Assembly: GCA_016204605.1 (NCBI GenBank)
Contig: JACQKK010000132.1
Coordinates: forward strand, 1 to 34,814
Length of the DNA stretch: 34,814 nt
Source: Candidatus Lambdaproteobacteria bacterium
GTDB taxonomy: Bacteria; SAR324; JACQKK01
Direction of reading: 5' to 3'
A model generated the notes under the pieces. It was not told the DNA's origin, ran no database searches, and saw only the letters and a list, made by a program, of their open reading frames with translations. Below are positions 24,989 to 33,225 of this stretch, in pieces. Position 1 is the stretch's first letter; every line of letters starts with the position of its first letter. Position numbers and translations under genes: made by a program.

Positions 24989-25282
24989 ATGCACTGGATT
25001 CTTGCCGTTGCAGTAGCGGTTGCGCTTGCCGTCGTGGCCCAGAGCGAGCTGAAGGCCCAGGGCGCTCCGCCGCCGCCGGCCCAGCAGCAGGAAATGAAAC
25101 AGGAGCCCGCGCCGGCCAAAAAGGCCCCGGCCAAAAAGGCGGTGGCCAAGAAGGCCCCGGCCAAGAAAGCTGCGGCGAAGAAAGCCCCGGCCAAGAAAGC
25201 GCCCGCCAAGAAGGCTCCGGCTCAGAAACCTGCCGCTCCTGCGGAACAGGCCCCGGCCGCCCCTGGTCAGGCCCCCAAGTAG
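24989..25282 (+). CDS. Small exported Lys/Ala/Pro repeat protein
   Basis: The 97-residue product has an apparent signal peptide (MHWILAVAVAVALAVVAQSE, probable cleavage near AQG-A). A linker (APPPPAQQQEMKQEP) follows, then about eight units of the type A-P-A-K-K or A-A-A-K-K (residues about 41-79), then a Pro/Ala/Gln tail. The repeat looks like the C-terminal tail of histone H1 or of bacterial HU-like proteins, but the signal peptide directs it out of the cytosol. It may bind anionic surface polymers, DNA or peptidoglycan (inference). GAGGAT precedes the ATG. An in-frame ATG at 24953 is less likely, as the hydrophobic stretch would then start late. Confidence 0.72.
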   Translation: MHWILAVAVAVALAVVAQSELKAQGAPPPPAQQQEMKQEPAPAKKAPAKKAVAKKAPAKKAAAKKAPAKKAPAKKAPAQKPAAPAEQAPAAPGQAPK

Positions 25283-25633
25283 CCCGCCCTTTCTTTCGCC
25301 TTCTGGAGGCGCGGCCGGCCCTGAAGGGACGGTGATGCTCCGGGAGGCGACGCTTGACCGCATCAGATCACTCCACGCACCACGGCCGCCGGGTATGGCG
25401 CGCGTGGTGCTCTCGGCCGGTCGGGACTCCCCGGCCTCGATGGTCTTCTGCGCGCGCGGAGAATGGGAGCGCGGCTGCCCGCGTCCCGACACGCGGGGCG
25501 CTCTGTTCTCCCGGGCGGGCATCGGGTAGCCTGCGAGCGAATGTCGGCGCCCGGGCCGCAGGCGCTCCGGTGCCGCCTTATCCGATGCCGCCGCCGGAGC
25601 GACCGGGCATCATGTACCGATCCGGGGTTTCCC
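25283..25633. other. Gene-free stretch before the acyl-CoA ligase gene
   Basis: This 351-bp gap shows no supported gene. A weak hairpin (GCCT-TCTGG-AGGC) shortly after the Lys-rich gene may act as its terminator. No clear promoter for the ligase gene is visible. Confidence 0.4.
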
Positions 25634-27229
25634 ATGCTGATCGGCGATCTGCTGCGCCGCCGCGCCGCCCTTTCGCCCCACGTCGTGTTCTGGGAGGCCG
25701 AGGACGGGCGGCACACCTACGCCGAGCTCGATGCCGCGGCCAACCGCGTCGCGCACGCGCTGCGCGCCGAAGGGCTGCGGCCGGGGGATCGGGCGGCCGT
25801 GGCGGACGCGGGGGGGTTCGCCTACGCGGCCGTGCACTTCGGCGCCGCCAAGGCCGGCGTGCTGCTGGCCCACCTGAACGCGCGCTCCAGCGCGCCGGAG
25901 CTGGCGGCGCTGCTGGCGCGGCTCGGCCCGGCCATCGTGCTGTATGGGAGCGTGCTCGCTCCCGCCATCGCCGCCGCGCGCGCCGCGCTGGCGGGCGGCG
26001 GCCGCGCGCCGGCGCGGTGGATCCTGCTGCCCGGCGCGCCGGTCGGCGAGGCGGCCCGAGAGCCGGCGTCGCCGCCTTGGGCCGCGCCGTTCGGGGGCTG
26101 GCTGGAGCCCCATTCCGCCGCCGAGCCCGAGGCGCTGGCGTGCCCGCCGGAGACGCCCTTCCAACTGCTCTACACCAGCGGCACCACGGGCGTCCCCAAG
26201 GGCGTGCTGATCGGCCACCGCGCCAAATTGCGCCAGGGCATGACCCATGCCCTCAACCTGGGGCTGGCGGCCGGCGACCGCGTGCTGAGCAGCCTGCCGC
26301 TCTATCACCAGTATGGGCAATGGCTGGCGCTGGTGGCTGTTCCGCTCACGGGCGCGACCCTGGTGGCGCGCCGGCGGTTCGATCCCGCGGAGGCCTGGGC
26401 CGATCTGCGCGGCGGCGCCATCACCCACCTGCCCGCCGTGCCGACGACGCTCCAGCGGCTGATGGACGCCCCGGCCGCCGCGGGCGCCGCCCCGCCGGCC
26501 CTGCGCCAGATCACCTACGGCGGCGCGCCCATCGCGGCCGAGCGCGTGCGCGAGCTCAGGCGGCGCTTCCCGGCGGCGCGGCTGTTCCAGGGCTTCGGGC
26601 AGACGGAGACCGGCTACTGCCTGGGGCTGCACGATGGCGACCACGACCGCCGTCCCGATGCGCTGGGCAAGCCGGATGTGTTTTCCGAAGTGCGCCTGCT
26701 CGACGAGCAGGGACGCGAGGTGCCCGAAGGCGCCGTGGGGGAGATCGTCGCGCGCACGCCCTACCTGATGGCGGGCTACCTGGACGACCCCGAGGCCAGC
26801 GCTGCCTATTTCGCGTTCGGCCGCGCCTGGGGCCGCACCGGGGACCTCGCCCGGCGCGATGCGGAGGGCTACTTCACGATGGCCGGCCGCAAGCGGGAGC
26901 TGGTGATCAGTGGCGGTGAGAACATCTACCCGGCCGAGATCGAGCAGGCCCTGCACGGCCACCCCGCCGTGGCCGAGGCCGCGGCGTTCGGCGTTCCGCA
27001 CGCCGACTGGGGCGAGACCGTCGTCGCCGCCGTCCTGCTCCGGCCCGGTGCCCGGGCCACCGAGCCCGACCTGATCGCCCACTGCCGCGCGCGGCTGGCC
27101 GCGTTCAAGTGCCCGCGCCGGCTCGCGATTCTGGCCGACCTTCCGCGCACCGCCAGCGGCAAGGTGCGCAAGCCCGATCTGCGGGCAGCCTGGCTGGCGG
27201 GTCGCATCGGGCAGGACGACCCGCCCTGA
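25634..27229 (+). CDS. Acyl-CoA synthetase (AMP-forming), medium/short-chain type
   Basis: The 531-residue product is an ANL-superfamily adenylating enzyme that activates a carboxylic acid to acyl-AMP and then acyl-CoA. Motifs run in order: the P-loop LLYTSGTTGVPKG, the A4-type PLYHQYGQW, A5 GFGQTETG, A7 GRTGDL, the hinge A8 GRKRELVISGGENIYPAEIE and the catalytic lysine region RTASGKVRKPDL near the C-terminus. Absence of peptidyl-carrier or condensation domains makes a stand-alone ligase likely. The acid substrate is unknown. It might feed the crotonase-type and glyoxylate-shunt enzymes nearby, but it is not in an operon with them. Confidence 0.9.
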   Translation: MLIGDLLRRRAALSPHVVFWEAEDGRHTYAELDAAANRVAHALRAEGLRPGDRAAVADAGGFAYAAVHFGAAKAGVLLAHLNARSSAPELAALLARLGPAIVLYGSVLAPAIAAARAALAGGGRAPARWILLPGAPVGEAAREPASPPWAAPFGGWLEPHSAAEPEALACPPETPFQLLYTSGTTGVPKGVLIGHRAKLRQGMTHALNLGLAAGDRVLSSLPLYHQYGQWLALVAVPLTGATLVARRRFDPAEAWADLRGGAITHLPAVPTTLQRLMDAPAAAGAAPPALRQITYGGAPIAAERVRELRRRFPAARLFQGFGQTETGYCLGLHDGDHDRRPDALGKPDVFSEVRLLDEQGREVPEGAVGEIVARTPYLMAGYLDDPEASAAYFAFGRAWGRTGDLARRDAEGYFTMAGRKRELVISGGENIYPAEIEQALHGHPAVAEAAAFGVPHADWGETVVAAVLLRPGARATEPDLIAHCRARLAAFKCPRRLAILADLPRTASGKVRKPDLRAAWLAGRIGQDDPP

Positions 27230-27283
27230 GCGCAGTTCCTGTCGCCGAGATCGGCTCCGGGCGCGGCCGGAGGCACCTCACCG

Positions 27284-27670
27284 TCAGATAGGCGGGGGCT
27301 CGCGCCGTCGCCGCTCGCGCTCGCGCTCCCGGTCGGCCTCGCGTTCCTGCTCGATCTCGCGCAGCCAGTCGCGCGGCGTGCCGACCGCGCCCAGGTACGC
27401 CTCGTACGCGGCCCGGGCCATTTCCAGCAAGCGCTCCGAGGCCACCGTGCCCGCGGCGAGCTGGATATCCACCTGATAGCGCGCCAGCGGGAAATCGGTA
27501 TTCAGCACCGTATCGGGATGGAGCCGATGGCGCTTGAGTGTGGCGAACAGGTCGGCGGGGGTGCAGTTGAGCCGGCGCGCCATCTTGTTGGCGTTGGTGA
27601 ACCGGAACTCCCCTTCCGGCGTGAGCCCGAGGTAGTACTCGCAGAACAGCAGAAACGTCTCGTCGGCCAT
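27284..27670 (-). CDS. Conserved-looking protein of unknown function with an Arg/Glu-rich tail
   Basis: I do not recognise this 128-residue protein. The first 75 residues look folded (FLLFCEYYLGL, then NANKMARRLNCTPADLFATLKRH, which has the look of a helix-turn-helix-like segment). The last 25 residues are almost all Glu, Arg and Pro, a probable charged disordered tail. It lies 38 bp downstream of the second doxX gene on the same strand and is likely the last gene of that operon. The ATG at 27670 is preferred over 27748 because the extension overlaps doxX. Confidence 0.65.
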   Translation of the reverse strand: MADETFLLFCEYYLGLTPEGEFRFTNANKMARRLNCTPADLFATLKRHRLHPDTVLNTDFPLARYQVDIQLAAGTVASERLLEMARAAYEAYLGAVGTPRDWLREIEQEREADRERERERRRREPPPI

Positions 27671-27708
27671 GTTCGCCCCAATGGATCGGGATGGGCTCGC
27701 GCACCGGA

Positions 27709-28125
27709 TCACCAGCGGCCGCGCGAGAGCAGGCGGTCCAGCGTCCACGCGCCACCGCCGCTGGTGGCTATCACCAGCCCCGCCACCACCAGCATCATGG
27801 GCAGGCGGCTGGGCTGGAACCCGCGCGCCATGTTAACGGTCAGGATCGCGACCACGAATTGGATCGTCACCAGCACGCCGATGTAGCGGGAGAACAGGCC
27901 GGCGAACAGCGCCAGCCCGCCGACCAGCTCGAACAGGCCGATGGCTGGCCCGATCACCTGCGGCAGCGGGTAGCCCCATTCGCGAAACTGGCTGGTGACG
28001 CCCGCGAGCCCCGCCAGGAACAGCTTCCGGTATCCCGCATCGACCAGCACAGCGCCCGTCGCCAGCCGCACCAGCAGCAGGGCGATGGCCTCCTGCCGGG
28101 AGAGCCACTCCATCAATCGCCTCAT
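27709..28125 (-). CDS. DoxX-family membrane protein (second copy)
   Basis: The 138-residue product has four hydrophobic helices and the DoxX/DUF417-like pattern (LLLVRLATGAVLVDAGYRKL, GPAIGLFELVGGLALFAGLF, MLVVAGLVIAT). DoxX proteins are inner-membrane proteins. Some are linked to terminal oxidases and others to thiol or oxidative stress, but most are uncharacterised. It is exactly the same length as the upstream copy and about half identical by eye, down to the shared LDRxLxRGRW end, so the pair is a tandem duplication. GAGGAGGGG stands before the ATG. Confidence 0.85.
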   Translation of the reverse strand: MRRLMEWLSRQEAIALLLVRLATGAVLVDAGYRKLFLAGLAGVTSQFREWGYPLPQVIGPAIGLFELVGGLALFAGLFSRYIGVLVTIQFVVAILTVNMARGFQPSRLPMMLVVAGLVIATSGGGAWTLDRLLSRGRW

Positions 28126-28239
28126 GGCACCCCTCCTCTGCACGGGTTGCGTCGGGGCGGTTCCCCAATGAACCTTCCCCGCCAGGGCGGCCCCGCAGCG
28201 CCCGTTTCGGCCCGGCGCGTCCAGGAAGCCGGCACCGCC

Positions 28240-28656
28240 TCACCAGCGGCCGCGGGCGAGCGCCCTGTCGAGCTGCAGCAGTCCGCCGCCCCGGGTCGCC
28301 AGCAGTAGACCGGCCACGATCAGCATGGCATCGATGCGACCCGCCGGAAATACCTGGTCGAGCTTGACCACCAGCAGCGCCACGCTGAACTGGATCGTGA
28401 TCAGCACGGCCAGGTAGCGCGTGAACAGCCCGACGCTCAGGGCAAGCCCGCCCAGCAGCTCGAACAGGGCGCTGGCCGGCCCCACCACCTGCGGCAACGG
28501 GAAGCCCCAGCCGCGGAATGCGGTGACCGCGCTCTCCATGCCGGTGTCGAACACCACCGCGTAGCCGGCCTCGAACAGGATGCTCCCCACCGCCAGGCGC
28601 ATCAGCAGCAGGGCCGTGGCCTGCTGCCGGCCGAGCCAGCTCATCCATCCCCCCAT
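28240..28656 (-). CDS. DoxX-family membrane protein (first copy)
   Basis: This is the upstream member of the tandem pair, also 138 residues with four membrane helices. Shared landmarks are GRQQATALLLMRLAVGS, FRGWGFPLPQVVGPASALFE, VGLFTRYLAVLITIQFSVAL and the end LDRALARGRW. It differs most in the loop after the first helix and in the third loop (KLDQVFPAGRIDA). The ATG at 28656 follows GGAGG; an ATG at 28674 in the same frame has no binding site. It is 114 bp upstream of the second copy, probably in one operon with it and the 128-residue protein. Confidence 0.85.
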   Translation of the reverse strand: MGGWMSWLGRQQATALLLMRLAVGSILFEAGYAVVFDTGMESAVTAFRGWGFPLPQVVGPASALFELLGGLALSVGLFTRYLAVLITIQFSVALLVVKLDQVFPAGRIDAMLIVAGLLLATRGGGLLQLDRALARGRW

Positions 28657-28861
28657 GGCACGCCTCCGCGACACGGATCGCCGGGGCGGGGATGCGGCAG
28701 CCCCCCCGTGCGCCCCGGGCTGGATGGTGCCCCGTCGGGCGCTATGCCATCATTACGGCTATTCGTCGCCGTTGGGCAACCGCGTTGTGGGAGGCCGGGA
28801 TGCGCACGGTTCGCCGCGGGTAACGCGGCTGGGGGCGCCCTTCCCTGTCGGGAGCGACCGC

Positions 28862-29251
28862 ATGCGCAAGCTGCTGCTGGCGATCATCGCGATCCTGGGC
28901 GCGTCGGGCGTCGCGCTGGTGATGCTGCCCGCGCGAAGCACGGAGCCGGGCTGGGCCAAGTCGCTCTCCTTGCTGCATATCTGGGGCGGCTACTTCTTCA
29001 TCGTGGCGTTCCCCCTCTACGCCTGGGATCACGTCGCGCGCAACCGGGCCTGGCTGCGGGTGGCGGCGCTCGTCACCTTCACCGGCACGGTGCAGCTGCT
29101 GAGCGGGGCCGTGCTGATCCTCACCGGCATCGTGCTGCTGCTCTATGGCAATGCGAGCTGGCCGGCGCTCCGCTCCGCCCACCACCTGCTGACCTACCTG
29201 CTGCTGGTCTCGGTGGCGCTGCACTTCCTCAGCCCGAAGCAGCGCGGGTAG
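28862..29251 (+). CDS. Small four-helix cytochrome-b-like membrane protein
   Basis: The 129-residue product has four transmembrane helices. Histidines within or at the ends of helices (H39 in LLHIWGGYF, H57 in WDHVARN, H107/H108 in RSAHHLL, H121 in VALHFLS) are spaced as in small b-type cytochromes (cytochrome b561/DUF4405-like), which carry electrons across the inner membrane. Heme binding is inferred from these positions only. GGGAG stands ahead of the ATG. It is transcribed divergently from the doxX pair, which would suit a shared redox theme (weak inference). Confidence 0.7.
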   Translation: MRKLLLAIIAILGASGVALVMLPARSTEPGWAKSLSLLHIWGGYFFIVAFPLYAWDHVARNRAWLRVAALVTFTGTVQLLSGAVLILTGIVLLLYGNASWPALRSAHHLLTYLLLVSVALHFLSPKQRG

Positions 29252-29283
29252 GAGCGGCTCCGCGGCGAGCGGAATCGGGCGCG

Positions 29284-29844
29284 CTACGGCCGGGTGGGCG
29301 GATGGGCCTCGCGGGCCTGGGCCGCCCGTTCCGCGAACAGCCGTTCGAGGGCGGGATGGACGCCGCGCATGGCCCGCACCACGCGCTCCGCCCAGGCGAT
29401 GTAATGCAGGGTGCGCTCCCGGCTCCAGTGGGGCGGGTGGGCCACGATGTCGGTGACGTTCGCGATCAGGTCCGAAAGCTTGACCAGTCGCGCGGCCTCG
29501 CTCTTCCCGCCGATGGTCTCCTCGACTAGCCGCTTGCGCTGGCGCTCCATCAGGTCGGGATCGTCGGTGACCTCGGCCACGATGGCCGCGACGCGCCCAC
29601 CGAACTGGCGTTCCAGCTCCGCCTGCGAGACCTCGGCATCCTCGATCACGTCGTGCAGCACGGCCGCGGCGAGCATCTCCGCATCGCCCGCCAGCCCGGC
29701 CGCGGCGAGCTGTTCGGCCACGGCGATGGGGTGGTTGATGTAGGGCGCGGCGATATCGCCCTTGCGGCGGTGGTCGCGGTGGCGCTCGGCGGCGAAGCGG
29801 AGCGCCTGGAGTACCAGCTCCGTGCCCTGGGCGTGCCGTGGCAT
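29284..29844 (-). CDS. MESH1-like HD-domain hydrolase ((p)ppGpp 3'-pyrophosphohydrolase family)
   Basis: The 186-residue product is a single HD domain with the small-alarmone-hydrolase layout: AAERHRDHRRKG, YINHPIAVA, AAVLHDVIEDAEVS (the HD pair), VAEVTDD, then RLVKLSDLIANV, and a C-terminal WAERVVRAMRG. This matches animal MESH1 and bacterial SpoT hydrolase domains, which remove the 3'-pyrophosphate of ppGpp. MESH1 can also act on NADPH. No synthetase domain is present. The ATG overlaps the stop of the upstream glycosyltransferase by one base (TGATG). It ends the operon. Confidence 0.85.
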   Translation of the reverse strand: MPRHAQGTELVLQALRFAAERHRDHRRKGDIAAPYINHPIAVAEQLAAAGLAGDAEMLAAAVLHDVIEDAEVSQAELERQFGGRVAAIVAEVTDDPDLMERQRKRLVEETIGGKSEAARLVKLSDLIANVTDIVAHPPHWSRERTLHYIAWAERVVRAMRGVHPALERLFAERAAQAREAHPPTRP

Positions 29845-30653
29845 CAGCGCGTCTCCCCCGGCGGTGGCGGAGGCAGCGGCGGCAGTTCCTCGCGATGGCG
29901 CGCCCAGTGCCAGAGCTTGATGAAGCGCACTTGGAAATCGATGCTGGAGACGGCCGCCTGGATGAATCCCGGCCAGCCGTCGAGGAAGCCGCCCTTGAAG
30001 ACGTACCGGCGGATGAACCGGCTCCAGGGCCTGAAGGCCATGTACTGCAACGCGAGCCCCAGCGTGGGTTCGACGCCCTGCCGCGCCAGGGCCTGCGCGT
30101 TGAAGGTGGAGAAGAAGTCCATCTTCTGGAGCGCGGTCAGCGCCGTATCGATGGTGTGGTGCTCCATGGCTTCGCGCAGGCGCCCGATCCGACCCTCGAC
30201 GACGAGCGTCTCGTGGACGTGCTTGCAGGGGAAGTACGCCTTGCCGCGCCGGAACAGCCGGAGCTGCCGGTCGGGGTACTGCCCGCCATGGGCGAGCCAG
30301 CGGCCGAAGAAGAGGTTGCGCCGGGGCAGGGTGAAGGCGTTCTCGACCGGGTCGGATTCGATCAGCCGCCGGATCTCCTCGGCCAGCGCGGGCGGGATCA
30401 CCTCGTCCGGGTCCAGGTAGAACACCCAGTCCGCGGTGGCCTGGGCGATTCCGTACGACTTGTTCACGTTGAAGTTGGTGGTGTTGGGGCGGGCAAACAC
30501 GTTGGGCGTATACTTCCGCGCCACCTCCAGGGATTCGTCCCGGCTCTCGCAGTCGACGTAGATGATCTCGTCGGCCCAGGCGATGCTCGCGAACGCGCGC
30601 GGCAGGACGTGCGCCTCGTTGTGGCCGATCAGCGAGAAGGCGATGCTGGCCAT
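29844..30653 (-). CDS. Glycosyltransferase family 2 (WaaE/KdtX-like)
   Basis: The 269-residue cytosolic, membrane-associated enzyme has the GT-A fold start (ASIAFSLIGHNEAHVLP) and ADEIIYVDCESRDES for nucleotide binding. DPDEVIPP serves as the DxD-type metal site, and KHVHETLVVEGRIG is typical of the WaaE/KdtX family. That family adds a sugar to lipopolysaccharide inner-core heptose. A polyproline tail closes the protein (PPLPPPPPGETR). It lies between a family-4 glycosyltransferase and the MESH1-like gene. The ATG at 30653 puts the GT start motif at the N-terminus. Confidence 0.85.
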   Translation of the reverse strand: MASIAFSLIGHNEAHVLPRAFASIAWADEIIYVDCESRDESLEVARKYTPNVFARPNTTNFNVNKSYGIAQATADWVFYLDPDEVIPPALAEEIRRLIESDPVENAFTLPRRNLFFGRWLAHGGQYPDRQLRLFRRGKAYFPCKHVHETLVVEGRIGRLREAMEHHTIDTALTALQKMDFFSTFNAQALARQGVEPTLGLALQYMAFRPWSRFIRRYVFKGGFLDGWPGFIQAAVSSIDFQVRFIKLWHWARHREELPPLPPPPPGETR

Positions 30654-30768
30654 GGCGTTCCGGATGGCGTGCGAGCACGAGTGCGGCGGGGCGCCGCCGG
30701 CGCGACACCAATGGCGGCGTCCCCACGCGGGCCGGTATCGCCGCCGTGGCCGCGCATCCCGGCACCCA

Positions 30769-31878
30769 TCATACCCCCGGCAGCAGGCCGCGGTACACCT
30801 GCAAGGTGGCCTCCGCGGTAGCGCGGGCCGAGAAGCGCTCCGCATCCTCGCGGTTGGCGGCCCCGCAGCGGCGGCGCAGCTCCGCAGCTTCGGCCATGCG
30901 GCAGAGGGCCTCGGCCAGCGCCTCGGGGTGCTCGGGCGGCACGACCAGCCCGTTGCGCTCGTGCTGCACCAGCTCCGGCAGCCCGCCCGCGGCGGTGACG
31001 ACGACCGGGAGCCCGACAGCCATGGCGTCGATCACGCTGGTGCCCAGCCCCTCCATGCGTGAAGGCATCGCGAACAGGTCCAGCACGGGATAGAGTTCGC
31101 CCAGGGCGCCGTGGTGGCCGAGCAGCTTCACCCGCCCCCCCAGGCCGAGCCGGGCGATCAGGCGCTCGAGCTCGAGGCGCAGCGGCCCCTCGCCTGCGAT
31201 GACCACGCGCAGGTTCGGCACGCGCCCGCTGGCCAGGGCGGCCGCCCGGATCAGGGTGGCCTGATCCTTGTGCTCGACCAGCGCCCCCACGGTGCCCACC
31301 AGGAACGCCTCGGGCTCGATGCCCAGCGTGCGCCGGGTGCGGGCGGCCGCGGCGGGATCGGGCGGGCGGCGATAGCGCTCCGTATCCACGCCCGAGTATA
31401 CCAGCGCGGTGCGCTCCGGCGCCACGCCGTCCTCGATCAGCACGTCGCGCACCCGCTCGCTGATGGCGATCCAGCGATCCACCAGCGCGGTGCTGTACTT
31501 CCAGCGGCTGAGCAGCCCCGGGCTGCGGTGGAAATCCACCCGCCGCGCGACGACCAGCCGGACGCGCGGAGCGAGCAGGCGCACCAGCAGCCCCAGGTTC
31601 TGCGCACGGGCCGAATGGGCATGCACGATGGCGATGGACTCGCGGCGCGCCAGGCCGGCCAGCCGCACCGCCGACCAGAGCGACCGCACCCCGACGACGG
31701 GCCAGCCCCGCTCCCGCGCGAGCCGGGCCAGCGGCTCGCCGGCACGCACGGCCAAGCGGTTCTCGACGCCCAGCGCGGCCAGCTGCTCGACCAGATACGC
31801 CACCTGCTGCTGGCCGCCGCGCCAGCCCCGCTCCAGATCGACGTGCAGCACGGCGAGGGGTCGCGCTTGGGTGCTCAT
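30769..31878 (-). CDS. Glycosyltransferase family 4-like
   Basis: The 369-residue product is a GT-B glycosyltransferase using nucleotide sugars. Visible are the N-terminal domain (LAVLHVDLERGWRGGQQQVA, IVHAHSARAQNLGLLVRL), the linker ALVYSGVDTERYR and the donor-binding domain LVGTVGALVEHKDQATLI. The E-x7-acidic motif reads EGLGTSVID, with Asp instead of the second Glu. Lipopolysaccharide or other surface glycan assembly is inferred from the WaaE-like neighbour. Its ATG overlaps the stop of the alpha/beta hydrolase by 4 nt. Confidence 0.88.
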   Translation of the reverse strand: MSTQARPLAVLHVDLERGWRGGQQQVAYLVEQLAALGVENRLAVRAGEPLARLARERGWPVVGVRSLWSAVRLAGLARRESIAIVHAHSARAQNLGLLVRLLAPRVRLVVARRVDFHRSPGLLSRWKYSTALVDRWIAISERVRDVLIEDGVAPERTALVYSGVDTERYRRPPDPAAAARTRRTLGIEPEAFLVGTVGALVEHKDQATLIRAAALASGRVPNLRVVIAGEGPLRLELERLIARLGLGGRVKLLGHHGALGELYPVLDLFAMPSRMEGLGTSVIDAMAVGLPVVVTAAGGLPELVQHERNGLVVPPEHPEALAEALCRMAEAAELRRRCGAANREDAERFSARATAEATLQVYRGLLPGV

Positions 31879-32816
31879 GGTCTCCCCGGCGTGGACCGCG
31901 GGTCGAAGCGCCGGCGCAGCCAGCCCAGCACGTCGCCCAGCACGTCGCGCCAGGCGACTTCGTTGAACATCTCGTGGTGCAGGCCCGGATAGTGGCGGCG
32001 CTCCTTGTCGGACGAGGGCACGCGCCGGAACCACTCCTCCATCGCCTGCTGGCTCACGATGTGCTCCCGCCCGTCGGTCAGCAGCAGCAGGGGGAGCCCG
32101 CGGCAGCCGGGCTCGGCGCGCTCCGCGGCGGCGGCGGCGAGCATCGCCCAGAAATAGCGGGCGGTGATGCCGCGGCCCCGCAAGGGATCGCGCAGGTAAT
32201 CGCCCCAGATCGCCCGGTTGCCCGTCACGCGCCAGGGCAGCGGGTGCAGCGGGAACCGCAGCGCGGGGTCGACGCGCTCCATCAGCCAGGCCACGAGCCG
32301 GCCGAAGACGCTCGTCACCCGCGGCAGCCCCAGCAGCGGCGCGGAGAGCACCAGCGCCTGCACCCATTCGCGCGCCGGGCCCGGCGGCAGCGCGCGCAGC
32401 GCGCGCAGCGCGATCAGCCCGCCGTTGCTATGGCCCAGCACGGCCAGCGGTCCGCCGCTGCGCCGCCGGGGCAGCAGCCCCTGCTCGAGGGCGAGCCGGA
32501 AGCCCCGCACGAACGCGTCGTAGCCGGGGGGATCGCCGGGGCGCCCCGTGGACTGGCCGTGGTGGAAATGGTCGAACGTGAGCACCGAGACGCCCTCGCC
32601 GCGCAGCGCGCGGGCGACGTGATCCCACCAGCCCCGGTGCTCGGCGAAGCCGTGCGAGACCAGCAGGTGCAGCCAGGGCCGTTCGGCGTCGTAGGGCGTG
32701 CAGGCCAGTCTGCCGCCGCGGCCATCCTCGAGCCAGACGATCGGCTGCGGCGCGGCCACCCACCCCGGCGCCAGCGCAGGCTCCCCGGGGGGGGCCGCCT
32801 CAGGTGAGAAGTTCAT
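31875..32816 (-). CDS. Alpha/beta hydrolase (monoacylglycerol-lipase or serine-aminopeptidase type)
   Basis: The 313-residue product has the S33-type hydrolase pattern: oxyanion region LVSHGFAEHRGWW (53-65), FDHFHHGQSTG, nucleophile S130 in GHSNGG (128-133), an acid candidate in LLLTDGREHIVS and the catalytic histidine in YPGLHHEMFNE. Lysophospholipase or monoacylglycerol lipase activity is most likely by family. The start at 32816 lies 17 nt inside the preceding 141-codon gene and lacks a Shine-Dalgarno sequence, so translation probably depends on coupling. Confidence 0.85.
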   Translation of the reverse strand: MNFSPEAAPPGEPALAPGWVAAPQPIVWLEDGRGGRLACTPYDAERPWLHLLVSHGFAEHRGWWDHVARALRGEGVSVLTFDHFHHGQSTGRPGDPPGYDAFVRGFRLALEQGLLPRRRSGGPLAVLGHSNGGLIALRALRALPPGPAREWVQALVLSAPLLGLPRVTSVFGRLVAWLMERVDPALRFPLHPLPWRVTGNRAIWGDYLRDPLRGRGITARYFWAMLAAAAAERAEPGCRGLPLLLLTDGREHIVSQQAMEEWFRRVPSSDKERRHYPGLHHEMFNEVAWRDVLGDVLGWLRRRFDPRSTPGRP

Positions 32817-33225
32817 AGGGCGAAGAGAACTCTGGCTCTGCCTCGGCATCCGCCTCCCCATCGCCCCCGGGTGCTACCTCCGTCAGCAGGATCTGATCGT
32901 AGGGAATCTGCAGGGTGCAGGAGAGCCAGACCTGCTTGGTGCCCGGCCGCAGCCCCATCACGTGTACCAGCACGCGCTCATCGTGAAAGGAAAGCGCCAC
33001 CTGCATGGCGGGCTGGCCCACATCGAGCACGATCTCGTCGTATGCGGTGGCGCACGCATCGATCTGGTCGACGCCGCCCAGCCGACCTTCCACCCGCGCC
33101 GCCGTGCCCCGCTGGCGGAGGCGGATCGTCCGGTGGGCGTGAGCCCGGCACCACTCGAGCGTGCGTTTGCGCGTCCGGGGTTCCGAAGCGGCCGTCCGCG
33201 CAGGGGAGAGGGGTTGAGGTGGCAT
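32800..33225 (-). CDS. Unknown protein, N-terminally basic and C-terminally acidic
   Basis: I do not recognise this 141-residue protein. Residues 1-40 are rich in Arg/Ser/Ala and may be disordered. The middle (RTIRLRQRGTAARVEGRLGG, then EIVLDVGQPAMQVALSF and LHVMGLR-like strands) suggests a small beta-rich domain, and the last 22 residues are acidic. No signal peptide or membrane segment is seen. Its end overlaps the hydrolase gene by 17 nt. It is 188 bp downstream of the FecR-domain gene. Only coding context and coupling support it. Confidence 0.6.
   Translation of the reverse strand: MPPQPLSPARTAASEPRTRKRTLEWCRAHAHRTIRLRQRGTAARVEGRLGGVDQIDACATAYDEIVLDVGQPAMQVALSFHDERVLVHVMGLRPGTKQVWLSCTLQIPYDQILLTEVAPGGDGEADAEAEPEFSSPYELLT

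Noticed and set aside
32389-32416. Tandem GCGCGCAGC repeats as a regulatory repeat
   Set aside because: They lie inside the alpha/beta hydrolase gene and encode its R-A-L repeats in helix residues; simple coding low complexity explains them.
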